A stretch of DNA of 64,000 nucleotides, taken from contig JBBSQW010000005.1 in the NCBI GenBank assembly GCA_038243635.1, positions 122,224 through 186,223 of the forward strand, in the 5' to 3' direction. Both the position numbers and the translations under genes were made by a program. Below the pieces are notes generated by a model. It saw only the letters and a list, made by a program, of their open reading frames with translations, ran no database searches and had not been told where the DNA came from. Shown here piece after piece: positions 53,065 to 61,213 of this stretch. Source of the DNA: Pseudopedobacter sp038243635 (GTDB lineage: Bacteria; Bacteroidota; Bacteroidia; Sphingobacteriales; Sphingobacteriaceae). Position 1 is the first letter of the stretch. Each line of letters opens with the position of its first letter.

Positions 53065-53739
53065 CTAAGAACCCGCTTTCAACTTCCCTTTATACTCCCG
53101 CTTAAACTTCTCATATCTAGGTATCGAAACTCCTTTTACATAAGGATTCATGCGTCCTTTACCTCCATTGATATAATCTTGGTGATACTTCTCGGCTTTA
53201 TAAAACGCATCTAAATGTTTTAATTCAGTAACCAGAGATTTATTAAACCTATTTGAAGCACTAATTTCTTTAATCTCATTCATTGCAATTTCTTTTTCTG
53301 CTGGAGTTTGGTAGAAGAGAATAGAACGGTAAGAACTTCCTCTGTCTGGACCTTGTTGATCTTTTGTGGTTGGGTCGTGAGAAGCAAAAAACACTTTTAC
53401 CAATTCATCATAACTAATTAATTTAGGGTCGTAATAAACCAAAATACTTTCTGCATGCCCAGTAGTTTCTGTATTTACCAAATCGTAATTCGGGTTGAGT
53501 GTTGTTCCTCCTGCATACCCAGAAATCACATCATTTACACCAACAACTGCTTCGAAAATATGTTCGCTACACCAAAAACAACCTTCAGCGAAAGCTGCGA
53601 CTGCTTGACCATTTGGCGGCGTTAAGTCCATCTTCTGGTCTTTCTGATTTTTGGTGTTGTTCGGTTGTCCGTTACTATTACAAGCCGAAATGATAATGGC
53701 AAATAAGCTGAGACTAAATAATTTGATATACTTTTTCAT
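53065..53739 (-). CDS. msrA: peptide-methionine (S)-S-oxide reductase, lipoprotein
   Basis: 224 residues, with an SPII signal (lipobox IISAC, about residue 20) and a polar linker before the MsrA domain. The active site is AEGCFWCSEHIFEAV with the catalytic Cys in GCFWC. The conserved VISGYAGG, THPTY-like LNPNYDLVNTETTGHAE, YYDP, FFASHDPTTKDQQGPDRGSSYRS and the C-terminal FYKAEKYHQDYI follow. It reduces methionine-S-sulfoxide in proteins. The lipid anchor places it in the envelope, where oxidised proteins are repaired. The start of the neighbouring yifB is divergent in role, so the gene is likely monocistronic. Confidence 0.94.
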   Translation of the reverse strand: MKKYIKLFSLSLFAIIISACNSNGQPNNTKNQKDQKMDLTPPNGQAVAAFAEGCFWCSEHIFEAVVGVNDVISGYAGGTTLNPNYDLVNTETTGHAESILVYYDPKLISYDELVKVFFASHDPTTKDQQGPDRGSSYRSILFYQTPAEKEIAMNEIKEISASNRFNKSLVTELKHLDAFYKAEKYHQDYINGGKGRMNPYVKGVSIPRYEKFKREYKGKLKAGS

Positions 53740-53832
53740 CTTATAAATTCAATAAAGATTAAACAATTCTGTTTGTTAATTTCTATAGGATTAACGTTAG
53801 GATCTAAGAAAAAGTTTTTAATCGAATTGTCA

Positions 53833-55374
53833 TTATCCAGCCCAGTTTTCTCTATCTAAACTTCTAAAATGAATGGCTTCTGCTAAATGTTCTAAACCAA
53901 TTTCTTCACTTTGTGATAAATCTGCAATGGTACGGGCTACTTTTAAAATACGGTCATACGCTCTTGCAGATAAGCCTAGTTTTTCCATTGCTCGTTTTAA
54001 CAAAAGCTGACCAGCATCATTAATTTTACAGATTACCCTAACCATCTGCGGGCTCATTTGTGCATTGCAATAAATATTCTCATGCTCTTCAAAGCGCTTT
54101 TCTTGCATTAAGCGAGCTTCAATTACCCTTTGACGGATGACTTCGCTTTTTTCGCTTTTCCTTTCTGAGGATAGTTCGTCAAAATTGACTGGCGTAACTT
54201 CCACGTGTAAATCAATCCTGTCCAATAGTGGTCCGCTTACTTTACTCAAATATTTTTGTACCACGCCTGGTCCGCATACACATTCTTTTTCCGGATGATT
54301 GTAATAGCCACAAGGGCAGGGATTCATGGCGGCAATCAACATAAAACTAGCAGGATAATCTACCGACATTCTTGCTCTGGCAATCGTCACTCGTCGTTCC
54401 TCCAAAGGTTGGCGCATCACTTCTAAAACCGAGCGTTTAAATTCTGGCAATTCATCCAAAAATAAAACGCCGTTATGCGCTAAAGAAATTTCCCCAGGTT
54501 GCGGGTTTTGGCCACCCCCAACTAAGGCGACATCAGAAACAGTGTGATGGGGAGAGCGAAATGGCCTTCTCGTAATCAAAGCATCAGAAGCAGAAAGTTT
54601 ACCGGCAACTGAATGTATTTTTGTGGTTTCTAAAGCTTCGTATAAGTTTAACGGAGGCATAATTGTGGGTAAACGTTTGGCTAACATTGTTTTTCCGGCT
54701 CCGGGCGGACCAATTAGAATTGCATTATGTCCGCCTGCGGCAGCAATCTCTAAAGAGCGTTTGATATTTTCTTGACCTTTTACATCGGCAAAATCTGCGT
54801 CATAATCGTTTATGGTATGGTAAAACTCGTCGCGAGTATCAACAATAGTCAGCTCGGGTTTAATTCCTTTGGCAAAAAAATCAACTACTTCTTTAATATG
54901 GCTGATGCCATAAATTTCGATATCACTTACAATGGCAGCTTCCCTTGCATTTTGCAAAGGGAGAATAAAACCTTTGAACTTTTCTTTTTTTGCTTGGATA
55001 GCTATTGGTAAAGCTCCTTTTATAGGTTTTACTTCGCCATCTAAGGAAAGTTCGCCCATAATTAAATAATGTCCAATTTCCTCGGAAGGAATTTGGTTTG
55101 ACGCGGCTAAGATTCCTGTAGCAATGGTTAAATCATAAGCCGAACCTTCTTTTCTAATATCTGCCGGAGCCATGTTTACCACAATTTTTTGCCGCGGCAT
55201 ACGACAACCGCTAGAAGTTACTGCACTTTCAATGCGCAAAATACTTTCTTTTACGACGTTATCGGGCAAACCCACTACAAAGTATTTACTTCCAGAAGTG
55301 ATGTTTACTTCAACGGTAATGTTAATGGCTTCAACACCATAAACAGCACTTCCATAGGTTTTTACAGGCATCAT
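53833..55374 (-). CDS. YifB/ComM family Mg-chelatase-like AAA ATPase
   Basis: 513 residues, usual size. The ChlI-type N-terminal Lon-protease-like domain (VYGVEAINITVEVNI, RKEGSAYDLTIATGILAA, LIMGELSLDGEVKPIKGALP) is followed by the AAA+ domain with Walker A GPPGAGKTMLAKRLP (about 216-230), RPFRSPHHTVSD, NGVLFLDELPEF, and a zinc-type cluster of cysteines in NPCPCGYYNHPEKECVCGPG. The end SARAYDRILKVARTIADL is the sensor-2 lid. ComM acts as a helicase promoting branch migration in natural transformation. Gene symbol comM is possible but not certain in this phylum. Confidence 0.93.
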   Translation of the reverse strand: MMPVKTYGSAVYGVEAINITVEVNITSGSKYFVVGLPDNVVKESILRIESAVTSSGCRMPRQKIVVNMAPADIRKEGSAYDLTIATGILAASNQIPSEEIGHYLIMGELSLDGEVKPIKGALPIAIQAKKEKFKGFILPLQNAREAAIVSDIEIYGISHIKEVVDFFAKGIKPELTIVDTRDEFYHTINDYDADFADVKGQENIKRSLEIAAAGGHNAILIGPPGAGKTMLAKRLPTIMPPLNLYEALETTKIHSVAGKLSASDALITRRPFRSPHHTVSDVALVGGGQNPQPGEISLAHNGVLFLDELPEFKRSVLEVMRQPLEERRVTIARARMSVDYPASFMLIAAMNPCPCGYYNHPEKECVCGPGVVQKYLSKVSGPLLDRIDLHVEVTPVNFDELSSERKSEKSEVIRQRVIEARLMQEKRFEEHENIYCNAQMSPQMVRVICKINDAGQLLLKRAMEKLGLSARAYDRILKVARTIADLSQSEEIGLEHLAEAIHFRSLDRENWAG

Positions 55375-55496
55375 AATTTGTTTTCAAAGTTTAGATGGCT
55401 GAATTTAGTAAAATAGTAACGGTTTTTTGAAAATTTTTATTTCTAATGTTAATCCATTAAATAGTTTAAGAGGTTGTTTTTAATTCAAAAGGGTTT

Positions 55497-55573
55497 GCGT
55501 TAACGATAGAAACGGATACCGGCTAAGAGCTTAAAGCCGTGTGGCGTATGAGTGAATAGCGTGTTAAAACGCC
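55497..55573. repeat. 77-bp dispersed repeat, copy 2
   Basis: Starts gcgttaacgatagaaacgg, ends agcgtgttaaaacgcc, same length and ends as 48499-48575, with a changed middle. It fills part of the 304-bp gap between yifB and the DUF3127 gene; the other bases show no gene except the terminator below. Confidence 0.75.
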
Positions 55574-55610
55574 AACGACAAACCTATATTAATCTTTTAA
55601 AAAAAGGCAT

Positions 55611-55650
55611 AAAAAAAGCGGGTCAACGTGGGATGTTGAAGCCGCTTTTT
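55611..55650 (-). terminator. terminator after the DUF3127 gene
   Basis: agcgggtcaac (55617-55627) and gttgaagccgct (55635-55646) form an almost perfect stem, with A7 on the left and T5 on the right, so it can stop transcripts from both sides. It lies 29 bases after the DUF3127 stop. Confidence 0.85.
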
Positions 55651-55678
55651 ATCGCATTGTAATTAGAAAATAGGCTGT

Positions 55679-56050
55679 TTAGAACGGAAGGTCGTCATCT
55701 TCGCCCGGAGCTGAAGAAATATCAACCGGTGGTGCGTAAGCTGGTGTACTTTGGCCTCCAGCTTCTGCTGCGCCTAATACGTTAACCTTCCAAAGTTGCA
55801 AAGTGTTGAAATATTGTTTTTCACCTTGCTTGTTTGTCCATTCTCTTCCTTTTAAATTGAAGAAAACTTCTACATCCTGACCAACTTTAACGTCATCCAT
55901 TAAAGAAACACGGTCTTGGATTGCTTCAAATTTCACAAATTCGGGATACTGAGGATTTTCAGCAAATTCTACCACTAACTCTCTTTTTCTAAATGTATCT
56001 GTAACACTAATTACATCTGATACGAAGTGAACTTTTCCTTTGACATCCAT
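55679..56050 (-). CDS. DUF3127 protein with SSB-like acidic tail
   Basis: 123 residues. The core (VKGKVHFVSDVISVTDTFRKRELVVEF, YPEFVKFEAIQDRVSLMDDV, GQDVEVFFNLKGREW) is a beta-rich OB-fold-like domain matching the DUF3127 family of Bacteroidota. A Gly/Pro/Ser-rich linker follows, ending in GEDDDLPF. That tip is the same kind as the C-terminal D-D-D-I/L-P-F peptide of single-stranded-DNA-binding proteins, which recruits replication and repair partners. DNA binding is therefore likely but not shown. It is transcribed divergently from the RNA methyltransferase gene. Confidence 0.85.
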   Translation of the reverse strand: MDVKGKVHFVSDVISVTDTFRKRELVVEFAENPQYPEFVKFEAIQDRVSLMDDVKVGQDVEVFFNLKGREWTNKQGEKQYFNTLQLWKVNVLGAAEAGGQSTPAYAPPVDISSAPGEDDDLPF

Positions 56051-56112
56051 AAATTAAATCGTTTGAATCTGTTCCAAATCTCTAAATTTTATTTCAGTAA
56101 ATTTGCGCCTAT

Positions 56113-57297
56113 ATGAATCAAGTTTTCAACACTCCCGCAAAGGTTATCATCACTTGCAACAAAAGACTATCAACTTACCTCGAAAAAGAGGTGGTAGATT
56201 TGGGCTTCAAACCTATCCGTATTTTTCCAACCGGGCTAGAACTAGAAGCAAGTTTAAACGACTGTATCAAGCTGAACCTCAACCTACGCTGTGCTAGCCA
56301 AGTGCTTTACAGGTTACATGAATTTACTGCCGAGAACCACGACGAATTACACCAAGAATTGGTGAAATTAGAGTGGGAGAATTTGATAGATTTTAGTGGA
56401 TATTTTTCTGTTACGTCAAATGTTGATAACCCTACAATCACCACTCCGCTGTTTGCAAACCTTAGGGTAAAGGATGCAATTGTAGACAGAATTAAAGAAA
56501 AACATAAAATTCGTCCGGATTCTGGTTCCGATTATTCAAAAGCTGTAATTCATCTTTATTGGAAGAATGAGAAAGCAGAGATTTTTATAGATAGTGCTGG
56601 CGAAACTTTAGCAAAGCATAGCTACCGTAAAATTCCAGGAAGAGCGCCAATGTTAGAAGCTTTGGCTGCTGGGACTATTTTTGCGACGGGTTGGGACCAA
56701 CAATCTAACTTTGTAAACCCAATGTGTGGGTCTGGTACATTAGCTATTGAAGCAGCGCTGATTGCAACTAAAAGAACGCCGGGTTTATTACGTATGAACT
56801 ATGGCTTTATGCATATTTTAGGTTACGATGAAGAAGTGTTTTTTGCAGAGCGCAGATTGTTGAAAGATCAAATAGTAAAGAAGATTGATTTTAGAATTAT
56901 TGCAACAGATATTTCTGAAGACGCGGTTGACATTTCTGTTAAAAATGCACAAACAGCCGGCGTGGACCAGTTAATTGAATTTTATTCTTGTGATTTTGCA
57001 GACACTGAAATGCCAGAAGGGAAAGGCGTGATTATGTTTAATCCAGAATATGGCGAACGTTTAGGTATTCACTCTAAGCTGGAAGCGACGTACAAGCGCA
57101 TGGGTGATTTTATGAAGCAAAGCTGCAAAGGTTATAATGGTTACATTTTTACTGGTAACCCAGATTTAGCGAAGAAGATTGGATTAAGAGCTTCGAAAAG
57201 GATTGAGTTTTATAACGGAAAATTGGATTGTAGATTATTAGAATACGAGCTGTACGATGGTAGCAAGCGAGAAAAGCCTGCAGAAGAAGCGGTTTAG
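56113..57297 (+). CDS. THUMP-domain class I SAM-dependent RNA methyltransferase (RlmL N-terminal type)
   Basis: 394 residues. The N-terminal THUMP/PUA-like domain (KVIITCNKRLSTYLEKEV, LRCASQVLYRLHEF) is followed by the linker GETLAKHSYRKIPGRAPMLEALAA and the Rossmann domain. Motif I is NPMCGSGTLAIEAALIA (about 203-218), and motif IV reads FNPEYGERLG, where most RlmL-like enzymes have N-P-P-Y; the change of the second Pro to Glu occurs in Bacteroidota. It would make m2G on 23S rRNA or tRNA. The gene ends before a REP-type repeat at 57322. Confidence 0.9.
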   Translation: MNQVFNTPAKVIITCNKRLSTYLEKEVVDLGFKPIRIFPTGLELEASLNDCIKLNLNLRCASQVLYRLHEFTAENHDELHQELVKLEWENLIDFSGYFSVTSNVDNPTITTPLFANLRVKDAIVDRIKEKHKIRPDSGSDYSKAVIHLYWKNEKAEIFIDSAGETLAKHSYRKIPGRAPMLEALAAGTIFATGWDQQSNFVNPMCGSGTLAIEAALIATKRTPGLLRMNYGFMHILGYDEEVFFAERRLLKDQIVKKIDFRIIATDISEDAVDISVKNAQTAGVDQLIEFYSCDFADTEMPEGKGVIMFNPEYGERLGIHSKLEATYKRMGDFMKQSCKGYNGYIFTGNPDLAKKIGLRASKRIEFYNGKLDCRLLEYELYDGSKREKPAEEAV

Positions 57298-57321
57298 GTT
57301 GATTCGATTTTATTTAATTAT

Positions 57322-57412
57322 GGCGTTTTAACACGCTTTGCGCTGTATCTTTTTTTGTCATCCTGAGCGGAGTCGAAGGACAAAAAAAGGACGTCGCTTC
57401 AATCGTTAACGC
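57322..57412. repeat. dispersed repeat with 77-bp-family ends in inverted orientation and a different interior
   Basis: Starts ggcgttttaacacgct and ends aatcgttaacgc, the reverse complement of the ends of the 77-bp repeats. Inside is a hairpin, tttttttgtc to gacaaaaaaa (about 57350-57388), around the agcggagtcgaag motif. It may end the methyltransferase transcript. Confidence 0.65.
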
Positions 57413-57503
57413 AAAAGAGAGCTTTGATATTAAAGTCTTTTATTTAAATGTGATTAACAACTTGCTCAAAGGACTTGCGGTTTTCAAAAGGTCGTAAGTC
57501 TTA

Positions 57504-58157
57504 TTACAGTTTTTCCTCGGTAAACCTAATCTGCTTTTTAAGCGCTAACCGGTGGTGTTGGTTAATGTTTGCTTGCAAGTTTTCGAAGTTAAAATCGTGG
57601 TTTGTGCCACAATCCAACAGGTGGAAGTTAATGGAGGGTTTAAGACTTTCGAAAAACTCCACTAAATTACTACTCCAAATAATCTGGCAGTCACCTTTAA
57701 TTTGCGGAACCAGAGCATTAATTCCGTCTTTCATTTCTATTTCTCTAATGTGGCAAGATTCTAAATTTCCTTGAGGATATAGAACCAATACGTTCCCAGG
57801 TGTGCTGAGCTTCTCAGCGGCATAAGCAACGCTTTTTCCAGAACTTGTTTTGCCGGGCGACACTGAAAAAGAACCCATAAACCTTAGCCAAGGATTCATT
57901 TGTATCTGTTTTTTTACAGACATAAAGTTGATCGTATTTACAATTGCGGCTTTGCCAATTGTGTGCTTCACTAAATAAGCCGCCAAAAAGCCATCCCAAA
58001 AACTAAAGTGATTACACAATAAAAGATATGACGTGTTAGGTTTGATCTCTACCTCATGAATTTTTAACTTATTAAAGCGTTTAGCCACCAACCAACTGAT
58101 AAAAAACCAACCGATTTTAAAGAATAGTCGAGGGATTTTTCTTTCTTTAATGATCAT
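57504..58157 (-). CDS. 1-acyl-glycerol-3-phosphate/lysophospholipid acyltransferase family protein
   Basis: 217 residues. PlsC-type motifs are visible: motif I NHFSFWDGF (H-x4-D, about residue 52), the acceptor-binding MGSFSVSPGKTSSGKS region, and motif III LYPQGNLES. One N-terminal hydrophobic stretch (LFFKIGWFFISWLVA) suggests inner-membrane association. It would transfer an acyl chain to a lipid or lipid-linked acceptor. Its start lies 11 bp within the end of the upstream hydrolase gene, so the two are coupled. Neighbouring acyl-carrier genes suggest it may use the acyl product of that cluster; this is inference. Confidence 0.87.
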   Translation of the reverse strand: MIIKERKIPRLFFKIGWFFISWLVAKRFNKLKIHEVEIKPNTSYLLLCNHFSFWDGFLAAYLVKHTIGKAAIVNTINFMSVKKQIQMNPWLRFMGSFSVSPGKTSSGKSVAYAAEKLSTPGNVLVLYPQGNLESCHIREIEMKDGINALVPQIKGDCQIIWSSNLVEFFESLKPSINFHLLDCGTNHDFNFENLQANINQHHRLALKKQIRFTEEKL

Positions 58158-58974
58158 TTAACAGCGATGATAAAGTTTGTACAAAGTTCTTATTAATCAT
58201 ATCGTGGTTTTCATCCACCTCCAATTGCTGAGCAAGCGTTATTTTAGAGATGATATTGTTGCCAATTTTAATGGGATAGCTATTGTCTCTTTTTCCAAAA
58301 ATAAAGATACTTTTTACTTGATGCCGGTTTAATTGTTCCGTGAATTTTTGAACATCTAACTTTAGAAAGCGAAGGTACGTTGCACAAGCAAAAAAGCTGA
58401 AACGTAATTCTGGCGTAGCAATTTCGCGGAATAGAATCTCATGTGCTTTTTCGTCAATTACTTTAACTCGCTTTAAAAGCATAAGTAAACTTGGCAATCC
58501 TTTGTTACTTAAAGCTAAGCGTTCCAGTAACTTATTACCAATGTTGTTGCTGCTTAAAAACGTAACTATTTTGCCTGGTTTTAAACTTGCAGGTGCTGCT
58601 ACAATAAATTCATTTATTTTTTCGGGTACTTCTTCCGCCAAAGTGCAAGCGTAAAAACTCCCCACGGAGTAAGCAAGAACAGAAAATTTGTCTATTGACT
58701 TACTTTTGCAAAAGTCTAAGAACAGTTGTGTAAGCTCTTTTTTCGTGATTCCTTGCTTAACATGCGCAACGCTTTCATCCAATAATTTTGTCTCTTTATG
58801 GAAAAACAAATCAAAGCCGTAAAAGGTATATTTAAATCCAAACTTTTCTTCTAGCTGCCGAAATTGTTTGCCATGCATCCCATAACCGTGAAAACAAAGC
58901 ATCGCTTTCGGGCCATTACCAAATTGATAATAGTGCATTTTTACCAGCTTATTTTCAAAGTAATGATTGGTCAT
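58147..58974 (-). CDS. alpha/beta hydrolase
   Basis: 275 residues of an alpha/beta-hydrolase fold. The start LVKMHYYQFGNGPKAMLCFHGYGMHG contains the oxyanion HG motif. The nucleophile elbow is LAYSVGSFYA (Ser in Y-S-V-G-S, a variant of G-x-S-x-G). Asp is in IFGKRDNSYP, and His is in DENHDMI near the end. Substrate unknown; an esterase or thioesterase role in the nearby lipid cluster is possible. It overlaps the acyltransferase by 11 bp and follows the RES toxin by 5 bp. Confidence 0.88.
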   Translation of the reverse strand: MTNHYFENKLVKMHYYQFGNGPKAMLCFHGYGMHGKQFRQLEEKFGFKYTFYGFDLFFHKETKLLDESVAHVKQGITKKELTQLFLDFCKSKSIDKFSVLAYSVGSFYACTLAEEVPEKINEFIVAAPASLKPGKIVTFLSSNNIGNKLLERLALSNKGLPSLLMLLKRVKVIDEKAHEILFREIATPELRFSFFACATYLRFLKLDVQKFTEQLNRHQVKSIFIFGKRDNSYPIKIGNNIISKITLAQQLEVDENHDMINKNFVQTLSSLLNDH

Positions 58975-58979
58975 TGTTG

Positions 58980-59438
58980 TTATATAAATATCCGTTTATC
59001 AAAGGGGAATCTTTCGATTTTGGCAATAGTTATATTCTTAAAGTCTTTATGATTAGGGTTAATTAAAATGTTGAAATCATCTTTGGTTACTACAGATGGA
59101 ATTTTTGCAATGCAGTATTTATTTTCTATAATAAAATGATCACCTAGTTTCTGTGTAGATGAAGGATGGGGGAAGGCATTCCAATTTCTAGGGAAATCAA
59201 TTTCGTAAAATTCTTTAATCGGTAAATGATCAGGGATGTTTATGGTTACCATCATATAATCATCAGGCAATGTAGCCAAACTAAAATGGACAGCAACTTC
59301 CGCCATAGCTAAAGAACGATTGCCAGCGGTGTAAATTAGCTCGAATCCTATTGAATTCCAGCGTCCGCCTTTTATCGCAGCGCCTGCACCCGAAAGTTGA
59401 TCTGCATACATTTTCCTCGAGAGTCTAAAAACCTCCAT
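58980..59438 (-). CDS. RES-domain toxin (type II RES-Xre system)
   Basis: 152 residues, the usual RES size. The family signature is visible: VFRLSRKMYADQLSGAGAAIKGGRWNSIG (Arg in GGRWN), then YTAGNRSLAMAEVAVH (the Glu) and the later strand FYEIDFPRNWNAFPHPSSTQKLG with the conserved Ser. RES toxins bind and degrade NAD+ or ADP-ribosylate targets, giving growth arrest. The antitoxin stop and this start are adjacent, an ordinary TA arrangement. It is located between lipid-metabolism genes. Confidence 0.92.
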   Translation of the reverse strand: MEVFRLSRKMYADQLSGAGAAIKGGRWNSIGFELIYTAGNRSLAMAEVAVHFSLATLPDDYMMVTINIPDHLPIKEFYEIDFPRNWNAFPHPSSTQKLGDHFIIENKYCIAKIPSVVTKDDFNILINPNHKDFKNITIAKIERFPFDKRIFI

Positions 59439-59942
59439 CTAAACCAATATACCGTAGTTAATTCTGGTAAGCTCTGCAACTACCAACTCTTTGCCATAAG
59501 AATCTCTGATGAGATCAATAGGTTTTAAATTGCCTAAAGCATAACTGGGTGTGTTTAACCATAGCTTTAGTTTTTCCATATTACCAAAAACGTCTAAACC
59601 TAAGCTGGTAACCTCGGCCATTTCTAGAATTTTTTCTGAATGTATTGGTTTGAAGTGAAAGGCTTCGGCAATTTTGTAGCGCTGTAAGGATTTAGTAGAT
59701 ACATCTAAAAAATTAGCCCAATTATCTTCAGAAAAAGGTGCGTTATCCTGAATTACATCAAACATTGAATAGGGTATTCCAGCTCTGATTGCAGCAATCA
59801 CCATCATTTTATCATCAAAAAAACTTGAATAGGTGATGTTGTGATTTTGCTTAACAGCGTAACCGACCATTTCTGGTTCTTTAAACAAAGAGTTTAGCTG
59901 TTCATTTATTTTATACTCGAAACTGTTTTTATCGCTCACCAT
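59439..59942 (-). CDS. Xre/MbcA/ParS-type antitoxin of the RES system
   Basis: 167 residues. The N-terminal Xre-like helix-turn-helix (about 42-95: MVIAAIRAGIPYSMFDVI, DNWANFLDVSTKSLQRYK) is followed by the DUF2384 toxin-binding domain (HSEKILEMAEVTSLGLDVFG, LKLWLNTPSYALGNLKPIDLIRDSYGKELVVAELTRI), the classic RES/Xre antitoxin pattern. It neutralises the RES toxin encoded right downstream and should repress its own promoter through the palindrome at 59971-59985. Confidence 0.92.
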   Translation of the reverse strand: MVSDKNSFEYKINEQLNSLFKEPEMVGYAVKQNHNITYSSFFDDKMMVIAAIRAGIPYSMFDVIQDNAPFSEDNWANFLDVSTKSLQRYKIAEAFHFKPIHSEKILEMAEVTSLGLDVFGNMEKLKLWLNTPSYALGNLKPIDLIRDSYGKELVVAELTRINYGILV

Positions 59943-59970
59943 GACTTTATCAACTTGGACATCTGTCTAT

Positions 59971-59985
59971 AAATGTACGACATTT
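59971..59985 (-). promoter_or_regulatory. candidate operator of the RES-Xre operon
   Basis: AAATGT-acg-ACATTT (15 bp), an exact inverted repeat 29-43 bases upstream of the antitoxin start. Overlap with the promoter would suit autorepression by the Xre antitoxin. Confidence 0.45.
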
Positions 59986-60007
59986 GTTTTAAATTTACAA
60001 AATCCCT

Positions 60008-60400
60008 TTAATCTTTCTCTGTCTTTAAAATAGCAACTGCCCAAACATAATCTTCGTCATGGCTTATGCTTAAGCTTATTTTAAAATGAGCGTAGGAGTG
60101 AGGCAAGTTTACCGAAGGCCTACCACCAATTTTATCCCGAGAAATTTCTATTTTTTTGAACGAAAGAGGTTTGGGTTCTATTTGCTTCACAGCTTTATAA
60201 ACAGCTTCTTTTGCCGCCCAAGTTGAGGCGTATCTTAGCAAAGGTTGGTCAAATTGCTCGCAGTAGGCTATTTCTTGTGCGGTGTAAACTTTCTTTTGAA
60301 ATAATGGATTAAAAGATTGACTAAAGCTGGGTAAATAAACGACATCGTTGCCTACTGCAAATTCATGGTTGCTATTTAGTTCTTCAACCAAATTTTCCAT
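60008..60400 (-). CDS. 4'-phosphopantetheinyl transferase (AcpS-like)
   Basis: 130 residues. The AcpS/Sfp pattern is recognisable: GNDVVYLPSF (the Mg-binding Asp in the early strand), then LLRYASTWAAKEAVYKAVKQ (W-x-x-K-E-A motif) and the strand ISLSISHDEDYVWAVAI. It transfers phosphopantetheine from CoA to the Ser of the acyl-carrier protein. Its start directly follows the stop of the FabI-like gene, so it belongs to the operon and probably activates the ACP at 62565. Confidence 0.88.
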   Translation of the reverse strand: MENLVEELNSNHEFAVGNDVVYLPSFSQSFNPLFQKKVYTAQEIAYCEQFDQPLLRYASTWAAKEAVYKAVKQIEPKPLSFKKIEISRDKIGGRPSVNLPHSYAHFKISLSISHDEDYVWAVAILKTEKD

Positions 60401-61213
60401 TTAAATTTCTTCAATCGCTACACCCATAATATTAAAGCCTCCATCCACAAAGTGGATGTTTCCGGTTACTTTTTTTGATAAATCAGAGAAATAATAAAGT
60501 GAAGCATCAGCAACATCAGAGGCAGCAATATTTCCTAATGGAGCTGTTACTTTTCCTAGTTTACGTAATTTACGGACTCCGTTTATTCCTCCAGCAGAGG
60601 TAGTCATCACCAATCCGGCAGATATTGCATTTACCCTTACACCGCTTTTTCTAAAATAACTAGCCAAATAAAGCATGATGTTTTCTAAAGCTGCTTTGTT
60701 AACAGCCATTCCTGCGTAACCAGGGAAAACCCTTTGCGATGCGTTATACGTTAGGGTTAAAACCGATGCGTTTTTGGTTAATAAAGGTTCCGCAACACGG
60801 CAAATCCTCAATAAAGAATAAGCGCTGATGTTAAACGAATCCATTAATTCTTCGAAAGGAATATCAATGTAAGAAGGTGCAGGTTCATCACTACCAGGTA
60901 AACTGTAACACATCACATTTTGGCTTCCAAAAGCAACGCCATGTAATATATAATCTATTGGCCCCAAATTTTGGTGAATAGCAGTCAAAAAAGATTTGAT
61001 TTCTTCCTCATTCCTTACATCAACATTTGCGGCGCAAGTACTATCCATTCCATTCTGTTCCATCAAATACAGAACATCAGCTTTGGTATTGTCGACGTAA
61101 TTTAACACAACTTTACAACCAGACTGGTGTAGTTTAAGCGCAACCTGAAAGCCAATAGAGCTGTCATTTCTTACTCCAAAAACTACCGCTATTTTATTTT
61201 GGTTGTTAATCAT
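60401..61213 (-). CDS. FabI-like enoyl-ACP reductase / SDR
   Basis: 270 residues. The FabI-type nucleotide-binding start VFGVRNDSSIGFQVALKLHQSG (GV-x-N-x-x-SI) and the catalytic Y-x6-K in YAGMAVNKAALENIM are seen, plus VNAISAGLVMT. It would reduce the enoyl chain of an ACP-bound product with NAD(P)H. The start overlaps the end of the ketosynthase gene by 4 bases. The housekeeping fabI is expected elsewhere in the genome; this copy is dedicated to the local cluster by context. Confidence 0.85.
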   Translation of the reverse strand: MINNQNKIAVVFGVRNDSSIGFQVALKLHQSGCKVVLNYVDNTKADVLYLMEQNGMDSTCAANVDVRNEEEIKSFLTAIHQNLGPIDYILHGVAFGSQNVMCYSLPGSDEPAPSYIDIPFEELMDSFNISAYSLLRICRVAEPLLTKNASVLTLTYNASQRVFPGYAGMAVNKAALENIMLYLASYFRKSGVRVNAISAGLVMTTSAGGINGVRKLRKLGKVTAPLGNIAASDVADASLYYFSDLSKKVTGNIHFVDGGFNIMGVAIEEI

